DNA of 64,000 bases. It comes from Thalassotalea_A litorea. GTDB lineage: Bacteria; Pseudomonadota; Gammaproteobacteria; Enterobacterales; Alteromonadaceae. Shown here piece after piece: positions 17,078 to 26,294 of this stretch. Position numbers and translations under genes: made by a program. The notes beneath the pieces are model-generated. The model did no database searches. It worked only from the letters and a program-made list of their open reading frames with translations, and was not told the DNA's origin. The first letter of the stretch is position 1, and every line of letters begins with the position of its first letter. Location of the stretch: positions 139,695 through 203,694 of the forward strand of contig NZ_JBHZSG010000003.1 of the NCBI RefSeq assembly GCF_043642205.1, read 5' to 3'.

Positions 17078-17645
17078 ATCATTGGCTTGCCTATTAGTGA
17101 GCCTTTCTTTATGGCTACCTACTGCAACCGCGGCACAATCTGATTTCGAGCAGGAAGTAGTCATTCAGGCCAAGCGTCAGGCAAGTGATTTGAAAAATAA
17201 AATTGCCAGCTACCTTGATGATGTAAAAATTACCCAGGGGAGTCTGACGATTACCGCCGATGTCGTACAGGTGATTAACGATCCAAAAACCCAGGGGAAG
17301 AGTTATCAAGCTAAAGGCAAACCAGCATATTTTAGCCAACGCCTTGATGATGGTAAGTTGGTAGAGATTCAAGCCCAGGAAATCACCTACACACCACTTA
17401 ACAATACGTTAGTGATAAAGGGAAATGCTAAGGTCAGTCAGGAAGGCAGTCAGGTGCAAGGCGATATTATTACCTATAACATGGTAACCGAACAGTTAAC
17501 CGCTGAAAGTCTTGATGATAGTGATATCGTGACGACGATTATTCAACCGCAGAAAAAAGCAGATAAAAATTCAGACGCTGAAAACAACGATCCGCAAAAC
17601 GACACGGAAGAACAACCAGAACCTGAGCAAGGCAAGGAGCAATAA
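17043..17645 (+). CDS. lptA: LPS transport periplasmic protein LptA
   Basis: Periplasmic OstA-fold protein that forms the LPS bridge across the periplasm. The 200-aa product has a signal peptide ending near ATAAQS (about residues 29-32), then the beta-jellyroll with KITQGSLTITADVVQV-like and NTLVIKGNAKVSQ-like strands. The C-terminal tail is rich in Asp, Glu and Gln and probably disordered. The start overlaps lptC; a second Met two codons later is an alternative. Confidence 0.93.
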   Translation: MNMCKPSIKTHKSLACLLVSLSLWLPTATAAQSDFEQEVVIQAKRQASDLKNKIASYLDDVKITQGSLTITADVVQVINDPKTQGKSYQAKGKPAYFSQRLDDGKLVEIQAQEITYTPLNNTLVIKGNAKVSQEGSQVQGDIITYNMVTEQLTAESLDDSDIVTTIIQPQKKADKNSDAENNDPQNDTEEQPEPEQGKEQ

Positions 17646-17646
17646 T

Positions 17647-18375
17647 TTGGCGAACAGACTTGAAGCCCGTCATCTGGCCAAATCCTATAAAAACCGTAAG
17701 GTTGTAAAAGATGTTAGTTTGGGCGTAAGTGCCGGACAGGTTGTCGGTTTACTAGGCCCGAACGGCGCCGGAAAAACCACATCATTTTATATGATCGTTG
17801 GTCTGGTACCCAGTGATTCGGGCACCGTCACTCTTGATGATGAAGATCTGACGTTACTGCCTATGCATGAACGTGCGCGTCAGGGTATTGGTTATTTGCC
17901 CCAGGAAGCGTCAATATTCCGAAAACTTTCAGTTCGTGACAATATTATGGCCATTTTACAAACCCGTAAAGACTTGGATCATGAAGGCCGCGAAGAAAAA
18001 CTGGCAAGTCTGGTTGAAGAGTTTAATATAGGCCATATTGTTGATAATACAGGACAAAGCCTGTCTGGTGGAGAGCGACGCCGAGTCGAAATTGCTCGTG
18101 CATTAGCCGCCGATCCACATTTTATTTTACTGGACGAACCTTTCGCCGGGGTTGATCCGATATCGGTGAGTGATATCAAAAAAATCATTTTACACCTTAA
18201 ACAACGTGGTATCGGGGTATTAATAACCGATCACAATGTGCGTGAAACGCTTGACGTTTGTGAGCACGCCTACATTGTTAGCCGTGGCGAGCTTATTGCC
18301 GAAGGAAGTGCTGAACAGGTATTGAGTAATCAGCAAGTCCGTGATGTCTATCTAGGTGAGAAATTCACGCTATAG
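17647..18375 (+). CDS. lptB: LPS export ABC transporter ATP-binding protein LptB
   Basis: ATPase that powers LPS extraction by LptFGC at the inner membrane. The 242-aa product has Walker A GPNGAGKT at 37-44, ABC signature LSGGERRR near 138-145, Walker B FILLDEPFAGVDP and the H-loop TDHNVRE. It starts with TTG at 17647, one base after the lptA stop. The well-placed AAGGAG at 17634-17639 supports that start. lptF/lptG are not in the window, as is normal. Confidence 0.97.
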   Translation: MANRLEARHLAKSYKNRKVVKDVSLGVSAGQVVGLLGPNGAGKTTSFYMIVGLVPSDSGTVTLDDEDLTLLPMHERARQGIGYLPQEASIFRKLSVRDNIMAILQTRKDLDHEGREEKLASLVEEFNIGHIVDNTGQSLSGGERRRVEIARALAADPHFILLDEPFAGVDPISVSDIKKIILHLKQRGIGVLITDHNVRETLDVCEHAYIVSRGELIAEGSAEQVLSNQQVRDVYLGEKFTL

Positions 18376-18424
18376 TTAAATACGGAAGACAACAATTTTG
18401 ATAACTGGAAGTAAGTAAACGCTG

Positions 18425-19900
18425 ATGCGACCAAGTCTTCAGCTCCGTATGGGGCAACACTTAACCATGACGCCGCAATTGCAACAAGCGATAAAGCTGT
18501 TGCAACTATCGACGCTTGATTTACAACAGGAAATTCAGGAAGCCCTGGACAGTAATCCTTTATTGGAAGTAGACGATCCTACCCTAAACGGCAATGATGA
18601 TATTAAGGCAGATAATAACCTTGAAGCCATAGAATCTGCCGGCAATGAAGTGCAGGCCAGTAGCAGTGACGAAATATCCACCAGCGATGCATTACAAACC
18701 GAGAATATCCCCGAAGAGTTATCAACAGATTCACAATGGGAAGATTCCTACAGCGCTTCAGTATCTTCGAGTATTTCTCATGGCGCTGACGATAGCTACG
18801 TGTTTCAGGGAGAAACGAAAGATACGATTCAGGACCATTTGCTATGGCAAATGGAGCTGACCCCATTTTCAGAAACGGATCAGTCGATCGCCATTGCTAT
18901 TATTGATGCGATTGATGATAAAGGCTACCTCACCATCAGTGCAGAAGACGTTTTAGAAAGTCTGGGCAATGACGACGTTGAATTAGATGAAGTAGAAGCC
19001 GTATTAAAACGCATCAATATGTTCGATCCTATCGGTGTAGGCGCGCGTTCTATTGCCGAATGCCTGCTAATACAGCTAAATCAATTTGCCGAAGATACGC
19101 CTTACCTCAAAGAAGCAAAAATCTTAATTGAGCGCCATATCGATTTATTAGCAATTCGTGATTTTCGGCAAATCATGCGTAAAACTCGCCTAAAGGAACC
19201 GCAATTAAAAGAAGCGATGCGCTTAATTCACTCTCTGAATCCTCGCCCCGGTGATGTCATTAATGAAAGTGATGACCAATATGTCATCCCCGATGTCAGC
19301 GTCTTTAAAAAAGGTGGCCGCTGGGTCGTCGAACTAAATGCCGACAGTGCGCCAAAATTAGCGATTAATGACCAATATGCGGCGCTTGCCCGCTCTTCAT
19401 CAAGCAGTGACAGTCAGTTTATCCGTTCCCACTTACAAGAAGCTAAGTGGTTTATTAAAAGTCTTGAAAGTCGTAATGAGACGTTACTGAAAGTATCCAA
19501 TTGTATCGTCCAGCAGCAACAGGCTTTCTTTGAATACGGACCTGAGGCTATGCGACCTATGGTTCTCAATGATATTGCCGAAGCCGTCGACATGCACGAA
19601 TCGACGATTTCCCGTGTCACTACGCAAAAATATATGCACACGCCCCGGGGAATTTTTGAATTAAAATATTTCTTTTCCAGCCATGTCAGTACTGAGAATG
19701 GCGGTGAGTGTTCATCCACAGCGATCAGAGCACTGATCAAGAAAATGGTGGATGCAGAAATACCAAGTAAGCCACTTAGCGATAGTAAAATTGCAGATTT
19801 GCTCGCCGACCAAGGCATCAATGTTGCACGGAGAACTATCGCAAAATACCGGGAATCATTGGCTATCCCACCCTCTAACCAGAGGAAAAGCTTACTTTAA
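18425..19900 (+). CDS. rpoN: RNA polymerase sigma-54 factor RpoN
   Basis: Alternative sigma factor that directs enhancer-dependent transcription from -24/-12 promoters. The 491-aa product has the glutamine-rich region I (LRMGQHLTMTPQLQQAIKLL) contacted by AAA+ activators, an acidic region II (about residues 55-110), the core-binding domain, and the C-terminal RpoN box ARRTIAKYRE (about 470-479) that reads the -24 element. It follows lptB and precedes hpf-ptsN-rapZ-npr, the canonical order. Confidence 0.98.
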   Translation: MRPSLQLRMGQHLTMTPQLQQAIKLLQLSTLDLQQEIQEALDSNPLLEVDDPTLNGNDDIKADNNLEAIESAGNEVQASSSDEISTSDALQTENIPEELSTDSQWEDSYSASVSSSISHGADDSYVFQGETKDTIQDHLLWQMELTPFSETDQSIAIAIIDAIDDKGYLTISAEDVLESLGNDDVELDEVEAVLKRINMFDPIGVGARSIAECLLIQLNQFAEDTPYLKEAKILIERHIDLLAIRDFRQIMRKTRLKEPQLKEAMRLIHSLNPRPGDVINESDDQYVIPDVSVFKKGGRWVVELNADSAPKLAINDQYAALARSSSSSDSQFIRSHLQEAKWFIKSLESRNETLLKVSNCIVQQQQAFFEYGPEAMRPMVLNDIAEAVDMHESTISRVTTQKYMHTPRGIFELKYFFSSHVSTENGGECSSTAIRALIKKMVDAEIPSKPLSDSKIADLLADQGINVARRTIAKYRESLAIPPSNQRKSLL

Positions 19901-19928
19901 CAGCCAAACGCGTTCTGAGGAGCCAAAA

Positions 19929-20216
19929 ATGCAAATTAATTTGTCAGGTCATCATGTTGAGATTACGGACTCTTTAAAAGGATTTGTGGATACTAAATTT
20001 GAAAAGCTAGAGCGACACTTTGATCACATAAACAACGTCTATGTGGTGCTGACGGTTGAGAAACTGCAGCAAATCGCCGAAGCCACTGTCAATATAAATG
20101 GCGGTGAAATTCATGCCTCCTCGGAACATCAGGACATGTATGCAGCAATTGATGGTCTAATCGACAAACTGGATCGTCAGGTGATTAAGCATAAAGAGAA
20201 AATATCCCAACATTAG
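19929..20216 (+). CDS. hpf: Ribosome hibernation promoting factor (short HPF)
   Basis: Binds the 30S decoding region in stationary phase and helps form 100S ribosome dimers. The true start is the ATG at 19929 (MQINLSGHHVEITDSL), preceded by GAGGAG about 10 bases upstream; the longer reading would overlap rpoN out of frame. The 95-aa length is that of short HPF, which works with RMF, rather than long HPF. It lies 28 bases after rpoN. Confidence 0.96.
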   Translation: MQINLSGHHVEITDSLKGFVDTKFEKLERHFDHINNVYVVLTVEKLQQIAEATVNINGGEIHASSEHQDMYAAIDGLIDKLDRQVIKHKEKISQH

Positions 20217-20229
20217 CTACCATGTATCA

Positions 20230-20685
20230 ATGAAATTAGAACAATTATTATCTCCGGACTGCACCGTATGTGCAGTACCGGGTACCAGTAAAAAGGGTGT
20301 GCTACAACAGATTAGTCGAATTGCGGCCAATGCGTTTAAAAATGCCACAGAAAAAGAGCTGCTCAATGCGCTGGTTGCCCGGGAAAAGCTTTCCAGCACC
20401 GGTATCGGTAAAGGTATCGCGATTCCCCATGGCCGACTTTTAGATCACCAACAGATTATTGCGGTATTAATCACCACCGAACAACCGGTGTCTTTTGATG
20501 CGATAGACGACCAACCGGTCGATATTTTTTTCGCATTATTCGTACCCGAAGATCATTGTCAGCAGCATTTACAAACCCTGGCTGCGATTGCGGCATTTTT
20601 AGGCGACAAGACAAACGCCAAACGGTTGCGTAAATGTAAAAGTTCCGAGCAGCTGTTTGAGATAGCTACGGCCTCACAAGACTAA
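20230..20685 (+). CDS. ptsN: Nitrogen-PTS EIIA component PtsN
   Basis: Regulatory phosphotransfer protein (EIIA-Ntr) with no transport role, which in E. coli controls potassium transport and phosphate sensing according to its phosphorylation state. The 151-aa product has the phosphorylated His67 in GKGIAIPHGRL and the conserved fold of PTS EIIA type 2. It is followed by rapZ and the NPr gene, giving the usual Ntr-PTS cluster; the EI-Ntr gene ptsP is elsewhere. Confidence 0.97.
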   Translation: MKLEQLLSPDCTVCAVPGTSKKGVLQQISRIAANAFKNATEKELLNALVAREKLSSTGIGKGIAIPHGRLLDHQQIIAVLITTEQPVSFDAIDDQPVDIFFALFVPEDHCQQHLQTLAAIAAFLGDKTNAKRLRKCKSSEQLFEIATASQD

Positions 20686-20695
20686 GGAAAGTCCT

Positions 20696-21544
20696 ATGAA
20701 ACTTATCATTGTCAGCGGCCGTTCAGGATCAGGTAAATCCGTCGCATTGCGCGTGCTCGAAGATCTTGGTTATTACTGTGTCGATAACATCCCGGTAAAT
20801 TTACTGCCCGCATTAACCCACACCGTGATTAACGACTATGACAAAGTCGCAGTGTCACTCGATGTTCGAAACCTGCCTAATAATCCAGAAGATGCCCGGG
20901 AAATTATCAATTACCTGCCCAATACCGTAGAGCTTAATGTGCTTTACCTGGATGCCGATGACGATGAATTAATTCGCCGTTATAGTGAAACCCGTCGATT
21001 GCACCCGTTAATCAAAAAAGATATGGCTCTGGATCAGGCTATCAAAATGGAAAAGACTCTGCTTGAGCCCGTCGCAGAGCGCACCGACCTTTACATCGAC
21101 ACCTCCATGCTAACGCCTCATCAATTAGCCGATATCGTTCGTGAACGTGTGTTAGGCTCAAAAACCGGCAGTATGGTCATTGTGTTTGAGTCCTTTGGCT
21201 TTAAAAATGGTGTGCCCAATGATGCCGATTTTGTTTTTGATGGCCGTTTTTTACCCAATCCGTTCTGGGAGCAGGAATTAAAACATAAAACCGGCACCGA
21301 TCAGGAAGTACAGGATTTTTTCGCCAGTCAGCCCATCGTTACCAAATTTATCTGGCAAATTAATAGCTTCCTGATGACCTGGCTACCTCACCTGGAGCGC
21401 AATAACCGTACCTATCTGACTATCGCAATTGGTTGCACGGGCGGCCAGCACCGCAGCGTTTACATCGCGGAAACATTGGCCAAACATTTCGACAAACAAG
21501 AAAATGACGTGCAGATCCGTCACCGGGATCTTGATAACACATGA
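20696..21544 (+). CDS. rapZ: RNase adapter protein RapZ
   Basis: RNA-binding protein that in enteric bacteria delivers the sRNA GlmZ to RNase E and so controls glucosamine-6-phosphate synthase. The 282-aa product has Walker A GRSGSGKS at 8-15, a Walker B-like LNVLYLDADDDEL region, and the C-terminal RNA-binding domain with AIGCTGGQHRSV. It overlaps the NPr gene by four bases (ATGA). Whether a GlmZ partner exists here cannot be seen in the window. Confidence 0.96.
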   Translation: MKLIIVSGRSGSGKSVALRVLEDLGYYCVDNIPVNLLPALTHTVINDYDKVAVSLDVRNLPNNPEDAREIINYLPNTVELNVLYLDADDDELIRRYSETRRLHPLIKKDMALDQAIKMEKTLLEPVAERTDLYIDTSMLTPHQLADIVRERVLGSKTGSMVIVFESFGFKNGVPNDADFVFDGRFLPNPFWEQELKHKTGTDQEVQDFFASQPIVTKFIWQINSFLMTWLPHLERNNRTYLTIAIGCTGGQHRSVYIAETLAKHFDKQENDVQIRHRDLDNT

Positions 21545-21816
21545 GTAAAGTTCAACAAAAAGTCACCATAGTTAATAAACTTGGGTTGCACGCTCGAGCG
21601 GCCACCAAACTGGCAAAACTTACCCAAAAATTTAATGCCGCCATTACCTTACAACTAGATGAGAAGCACGCCCAGGCAGATTCCATAATGGCGTTAATGT
21701 TATTGACCGGCAGTCAGGGAAAAGAAGTGCTGGTTAGTGCCGACGGTGACGATGCCGAATCGGCATTAGAAGCGGTTTGCCAGTTATTCAGTGACCGATT
21801 CGACGAACCCGAGTAA
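21541..21816 (+). CDS. npr: HPr-like phosphocarrier NPr
   Basis: Phosphocarrier of the nitrogen PTS that passes phosphate from EI-Ntr to PtsN. The 91-aa product has the active-site motif NKLGLHARAA with His18 and the second-half motif QADSIMALMLL; the regulatory Ser position of HPr is present in ADSIM. The start overlaps the rapZ stop as ATGA, so translation is probably coupled. The name ptsO is also used. Confidence 0.95.
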   Translation: MSKVQQKVTIVNKLGLHARAATKLAKLTQKFNAAITLQLDEKHAQADSIMALMLLTGSQGKEVLVSADGDDAESALEAVCQLFSDRFDEPE

Positions 21817-21985
21817 GCATCGTTCAAAACCGAGATTAGGGGAGATAATTTTCCTCTGACCAGGTGATAAAAAAGCTGAACATTTTATTAACATAAGATA
21901 CACTTGCGAATAATTCTTAAAGGTTTTCGGCCAGTTACCTATTGGTAAGAAAACTAACTGCTTTAACCGCGGCTCAGGGTGATTC

Positions 21986-23344
21986 ATGCCGGAAACTTCA
22001 GAGCAAGATTTTAGTCAACAACGTTTTTCGGAAATTAATACCGCATTACAAAGCGGTATGTTTGTATATGTCCGCAAAATGTTCCAGACTATGCCCGCGT
22101 ACGATATAGCTCTGCTGCTGGAATCCTCAACGTCAAAATCCCGTAACCTTTTATGGCAACTTGTTGATCCTGATTTACACGGTGAAATCCTCGAAGAGCT
22201 ATCGGAAGAGGTACGTAAAGGCATACTGAAAAGTATGGACCCTGAAAAGGTCGCTGCGGTTGCCGAGGGTATGGATATTGATGATTTGGCTGAGGTTTTA
22301 CGTACCCTGCCGGATGCCGTATATCAAGAAGTTCTGGGATCGATGGATTCTCAAGACAGGGCCCGGGTAGAGCAAGCGCTGTCTTACGAAGAAGATACCG
22401 CCGGCGGTATCATGAATACCGATACCATAACCTTGCGCCCGGATGTCACCATCGACGTGATACTTCGCTATCTGCGTCTGAAGGGGGAACTGCCTGAAGC
22501 GACCGATTCCTTTTATGTCGTATCCCGCAATGATAAGTTTATTGGTTCGGTGTCATTAGCGGATCTTGTTACCGCTCGCCCGGAACAGACCATAGCAGAA
22601 ATCACCGATTACAATACCATCCCGGTTCAGGTAAACATGCCTGATACCGAAGTGGCTACCTTATTTGAACGTTATGACTGGTTTTCGGCGCCGGTACTTG
22701 ATGAAGACGGTCATCTGCTTGGTCGTATCACCATCGATGATGTGATTGATATCATTCGTGAAGATGCTGAGCACTCCATGTTGAGTATGGCCGGTTTAGA
22801 TGATGAAGCAGATACCTTTGCGCCGGTTTTAAAAAGTACCCGACAACGCTCCGTTTGGTTAGGTGTCAATATGGTTACTGCATTATTGGCCGTAGCCGTG
22901 TCTTCAATGTTTGAAGGCATTTTGTCACAAATGGCAATTTTGGCGGTTTTGAACACCTTAGTGCCGAGTATGGGGGGTGTCGCCGGTGGTCAAACATTAA
23001 CCCTGGTTATCCGCGGTATGGCATTAGGTCATATCGGCGATAGTAATGCCCGCAGTATCTTTACCAAAGAGCTGGCTATCGGCTTTTTAAATGGTTTGAT
23101 TTGGGCAATTCTGGTCGCGGGTATCGTCGCTATCTGGAAACAGGATCTTGTGCTGGGAGGGATTATTGCGTTTGCAATGCTGATGAATCTGACTGCCGCA
23201 GGTATCGCCGGAGTATCAGTGCCAATTCTGTTAAAGCGGATGAACATTGATCCTGCGCTGGCCGGTAGCGTGATTTTAACGACCGTTACCGATGTGGTTG
23301 GTATTTTTGCATTCCTTGGCACCGCAACCTTACTGCTAAGCTAG
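21986..23344 (+). CDS. mgtE: Magnesium transporter MgtE
   Basis: Mg2+-gated magnesium channel. The 452-aa product has the N-terminal superhelical Mg-sensing domain (about 20-125), two CBS domains (about 135-255), a plug helix and five transmembrane helices at the C-terminus, including the pore segment LNTLVPSMGGVAGGQT (about 331-346) and the final DP(A/S)LAGS-type segment. It follows the NPr gene after 170 bases. No Mg riboswitch was recognised upstream, so control is likely at the protein level. Confidence 0.96.
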   Translation: MPETSEQDFSQQRFSEINTALQSGMFVYVRKMFQTMPAYDIALLLESSTSKSRNLLWQLVDPDLHGEILEELSEEVRKGILKSMDPEKVAAVAEGMDIDDLAEVLRTLPDAVYQEVLGSMDSQDRARVEQALSYEEDTAGGIMNTDTITLRPDVTIDVILRYLRLKGELPEATDSFYVVSRNDKFIGSVSLADLVTARPEQTIAEITDYNTIPVQVNMPDTEVATLFERYDWFSAPVLDEDGHLLGRITIDDVIDIIREDAEHSMLSMAGLDDEADTFAPVLKSTRQRSVWLGVNMVTALLAVAVSSMFEGILSQMAILAVLNTLVPSMGGVAGGQTLTLVIRGMALGHIGDSNARSIFTKELAIGFLNGLIWAILVAGIVAIWKQDLVLGGIIAFAMLMNLTAAGIAGVSVPILLKRMNIDPALAGSVILTTVTDVVGIFAFLGTATLLLS

Positions 23345-23464
23345 TCTGGCGTAAAACTTCATATTCGAGCAAAGCATTGTGTGTCTTTTAAACGCTCATC
23401 CACAGTAATAGGACATAGCGATTTGCACACTCACCTATCGGAATTCATATAAGAGGTATAATTT

Positions 23465-23728
23465 ATGGCGTTGTGGTTGTCTGTAACGATACTGTGTCTA
23501 GGGGCAGTAGGTCTGATGTTATTTATCGTAGGTTCGCTGTTTAGCGCTATCCATGCGCTAGGGAAAAAACATTACGTCTTTGGCTGGCTAAATTTTTTAT
23601 TTTTCCCAGCCATCATTTATTGCGCAATCTATTGGCGTCAAGCCCTGTACCCGGCAAAACTTGTTTTCTCAGGCTTAGCCTTGTTATCCATTACCGGCGT
23701 GTTAATTTTTATTTCCGAGACGGTTTAA
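23465..23728 (+). CDS. Small predicted membrane protein (87 aa), unknown function
   Basis: I do not recognise a named family. The product has two to three hydrophobic segments (about residues 5-28, 38-55 and 62-85) joined by a short basic loop containing GKKHYVFGWLN. A Shine-Dalgarno-like AGAGG precedes the ATG by about 9 bases. It follows mgtE and converges on pmbA with only 9 bases between the stops. A role in the membrane is the only inference I can support. Confidence 0.7.
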   Translation: MALWLSVTILCLGAVGLMLFIVGSLFSAIHALGKKHYVFGWLNFLFFPAIIYCAIYWRQALYPAKLVFSGLALLSITGVLIFISETV

Positions 23729-23729
23729 A

Positions 23730-23747
23730 GGGGCAAGCTATTGCCCC
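23730..23747. terminator. Hairpin at the convergent ends of the 87-aa gene and pmbA
   Basis: GGGGCAA and TTGCCCC form a perfect 7-bp stem with a 4-base loop that overlaps the pmbA stop codon. There is no long T-run, so it may act as a weak terminator or a 3'-end stabiliser. Confidence 0.4.
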
Positions 23748-25081
23748 GAAACCTGCATCTGTTCAATAAGCACTGAGCCGGTGCATATACTGCCTCGTCG
23801 ATCATAGTCATTGCCGGTGGCAACCAGGCCTTTAAACATATCCTTGAGATTCCCGGCAATCGTCACCTCGGCAACCGGGAAAGCAATTTCACCGTTTTCG
23901 ACCCAAAATCCAGCCGCGCCACGGGAGTAATCGCCATTGACGATATTTACGCCCTGCCCCATCAACTCGGTAACCAGTAACCCTGTGCCCAGTTGCTTCA
24001 ACATGGCATCAAAGTCTCCAGCATTTGCTGAAATTTGCCAATTATGAATGCCTCCCGCATGGCCGTTGGTTTGGCGTTGTAATTTTCGTGCCGAATAACT
24101 GGTTAACAGGAAGTTTTGCAATACGCCTTTTTCGATAATATCCATATCGACAGTTTTTACCCCTTCGGAATCAAAACTGCTACTGGCAAGGCCTTTCAAT
24201 ATATGTGGGCGTTCGACAATGTTTAGATGCTCAGGAAATACCGCCTGCCCCAGAGCTTCCAGTAGAAACGAAGATTTACGGTATAAATTACCGCCGCTTA
24301 TCGCCGCAATCAGATGCCCAAACAAACCATTAGCTATGTCCGCACGAAATAGCACTGGGACTTTTTGAGTGGCAATCTTTTGCGTGCCAAGGCGGCTGAT
24401 GGTTTCTTTCGCTGCCATCAATCCTACCTGCTCAGGCTTCCACAGATTTTGATAATCCCGACTGACGCTATAGGCATAGTCCCGTTGCATTTCTTCGCCC
24501 TGGCTGGCGATTAACATACAGCTTAACGAGTGACGACTGCTCGGGTAGCCCACAAGTTGTCCATGACTATTGCCGTAAACCTTAAAGCCTTCATAACTGG
24601 CAAAGTTTGCGCCATCAGAATTTGTTAAACGCGGATCAGATTGCAGTGCTGTCAATTCGGTTTCTCGGGCGATCTCAATCGCTTGCTCAGCCGTAAACGT
24701 GTGCGGATGATATAAATCTAAGTCTTTCGGCTGATATTCCAAAAGGTCGGCGTCGGCCAATCCCGAATAGGGATCCACCGATGTATATTTGGCTATTTCA
24801 ATCGCAGCTTTAACCGCTTGCTCAAGGGCTGATTCAGACAGATCGGCGGTCGATGCCGAGCCTTTTCTCCCTTGCTGGTACACGGTGATCCCTAGTGCGC
24901 CATCGTTGGTAAACTCAACAGTTTCCACTTCACCAAACCGAGTTGCCACGCTTAAGCCTTGTTGCTTGCTCATTGATGCTTCGGCCGAATCGGCACCAAG
25001 TTGTTTGGCTTTTGCCAATACGTCGGCGAGTCGTTGTTTTACCTGTTGCATCTGTTCGGTCAGGATTTTCACGTCTGACAT
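23738..25081 (-). CDS. pmbA: Metalloprotease PmbA (TldE)
   Basis: TldE subunit of the TldD/TldE protease, which in E. coli matures microcin B17 and degrades CcdA antitoxin. The 447-aa product has the family's N-terminal region with SAEASMSKQQGLSVATRFG and the C-terminal beta-rich domain ending GNDYDRRGSICTGSVLIEQMQVSG. TldE lacks the HExxxH zinc site, which is carried by TldD, and none is present here. It is divergent from darP. tldD lies about 1.2 kb beyond the start. Confidence 0.95.
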   Translation of the reverse strand: MSDVKILTEQMQQVKQRLADVLAKAKQLGADSAEASMSKQQGLSVATRFGEVETVEFTNDGALGITVYQQGRKGSASTADLSESALEQAVKAAIEIAKYTSVDPYSGLADADLLEYQPKDLDLYHPHTFTAEQAIEIARETELTALQSDPRLTNSDGANFASYEGFKVYGNSHGQLVGYPSSRHSLSCMLIASQGEEMQRDYAYSVSRDYQNLWKPEQVGLMAAKETISRLGTQKIATQKVPVLFRADIANGLFGHLIAAISGGNLYRKSSFLLEALGQAVFPEHLNIVERPHILKGLASSSFDSEGVKTVDMDIIEKGVLQNFLLTSYSARKLQRQTNGHAGGIHNWQISANAGDFDAMLKQLGTGLLVTELMGQGVNIVNGDYSRGAAGFWVENGEIAFPVAEVTIAGNLKDMFKGLVATGNDYDRRGSICTGSVLIEQMQVSGQ

Positions 25082-25207
25082 GATTGAATTCCAAAAAATT
25101 TATCTTAATGCTTGCATGCAAGCTTACCATAGAGATCAACTGGATGATGAATAAAGTGGTGGTTATGATGTATAATTTTGCCATTAATCCCCGGTAAGCA
25201 ATGATCA

Positions 25208-25732
25208 ATGAGCAAACACAAAGATATCGACGAGCAACCAGATGAAGAAATCATCTATGTCAGTAAATCCGAATTAAAACGCGATATGAGAGAACTGCAG
25301 GAGTTTTCTATAAAACTCGCCAAGTTAAGCGTTAAGCAACGCAATATGTTACCGCTTAATGAAGAAATCATGGAAGCGCTGGCATTGGCCGATAGAATTC
25401 GCAATAAGCACGATGCATTTCATCGCAACATTCAGTTTATTGCCAAACAGCTACACGGTGATAACGAGGAAGAAGTGAAACTTGCTTATGACAAGATCAC
25501 CAACAAGCACTCTCAGGAGCTTCTAAGAGTCACTAAGCTCGAAGAAATCCGTGAACAACTCATCACCGGTGATAACGAAGTCATTGAAAACCTTATCGCT
25601 GAACATGACGGTTTTGAGCGACAGCGCTTACGTCAGCTTATTCGTCAAGCGGCAAAAGAAGTAAAATCTGGTAAACCTGGTAAGAGTTTTAAGGAATTGT
25701 ATAAATACTTGTCGGAGAATATTCCGGTATAA
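25208..25732 (+). CDS. darP: Ribosome-associated protein DarP (YjgA/DUF615)
   Basis: DUF615 protein that binds the 50S subunit and helps late assembly around the peptidyl-transferase centre in E. coli. The 174-aa product is basic and almost entirely helical, with the opening DEEIIYVSKSELKRDMRELQ and a C-terminal HDGFERQRLRQLIRQA segment. It is divergent from pmbA, as in many gamma-proteobacteria. A TATAAT lies about 40 bases upstream of its start. Confidence 0.93.
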   Translation: MSKHKDIDEQPDEEIIYVSKSELKRDMRELQEFSIKLAKLSVKQRNMLPLNEEIMEALALADRIRNKHDAFHRNIQFIAKQLHGDNEEEVKLAYDKITNKHSQELLRVTKLEEIREQLITGDNEVIENLIAEHDGFERQRLRQLIRQAAKEVKSGKPGKSFKELYKYLSENIPV

Positions 25733-25743
25733 ATCTAGCTAAC

Positions 25744-26073
25744 CTAACTGGAAGGAACAACGCATTTTTGCATTCGTCTTTTGTTTTCATTAACGGCAGA
25801 CACCGATGTCAGATTTTCTGGGATTTGCGATAAAATGCGTTGTTTACATAAATCTTCGAAGGCGTCGGCAGTATCCATGCAATGGTAGTAATCAATACTG
25901 TCCGTGTATCCATTTGAGCGCTCACGACACAATGCATTGACCAAAGCCATGGCTTCGTCTAACACATCATTGGACGGGTATTGAAAGTCAGGCTCAGAAG
26001 AATTAAAAATCATTCCCTGTTTTAGCAATACTGCAGAGACGATGATTATCAAACCAAGCAGTAATTTTTTCAT
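25744..26073 (-). CDS. Small exported or membrane-anchored protein, unknown function
   Basis: No family recognised. The product (about 109 aa from the ATG at 26073; a second ATG three codons earlier is possible) has an N-terminal hydrophobic segment (KKLLLGLIIIVSAVLL) and then a polar region with four cysteines at CRER, YHCMD, LCKQ and QKCVV. Four cysteines outside the membrane suggest disulfides in the periplasm. It converges on darP with 11 bases between the stops. Confidence 0.65.
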   Translation of the reverse strand: MKKLLLGLIIIVSAVLLKQGMIFNSSEPDFQYPSNDVLDEAMALVNALCRERSNGYTDSIDYYHCMDTADAFEDLCKQRILSQIPENLTSVSAVNENKRRMQKCVVPSS

Positions 26074-26202
26074 AGCCTCCATCCTTATCGCACTTGAAAT
26101 TGGGCATACTTCCTTTGCCCAATACCTACCACCCGACGATAGCGCAATTTTTAAGCAATAACAATAACCTAGTTTGTACTCACTATCTGTTTGTAAAGCT
26201 TT

Positions 26203-26264
26203 ATACCAATCCCATTAAGTTTGTGCACAACTCAGAGTTAGCAATAATTTAATGGGATTGGTAT
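26203..26264 (-). repeat. Internally deleted copy of the ATACCAATC repeat (62 bp)
   Basis: Both terminal inverted repeats are present (ATACCAATCCCATTA and its perfect complement), but the interior has been lost. What remains is about 38 bases of the right end joined to about 24 bases of the left end, in reverse orientation to the full copies. It lies downstream of tldD. Confidence 0.8.
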
Positions 26265-26294
26265 TAGTAGGTAAGAAATCCGGCGAAAGGTGCC

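Noticed and set aside
21817..21985. A possible Mg2+-sensing riboswitch upstream of mgtE
   Set aside because: No M-box or ykoK-like pattern was recognised in 170 bases; the gene is more likely controlled at the protein level.
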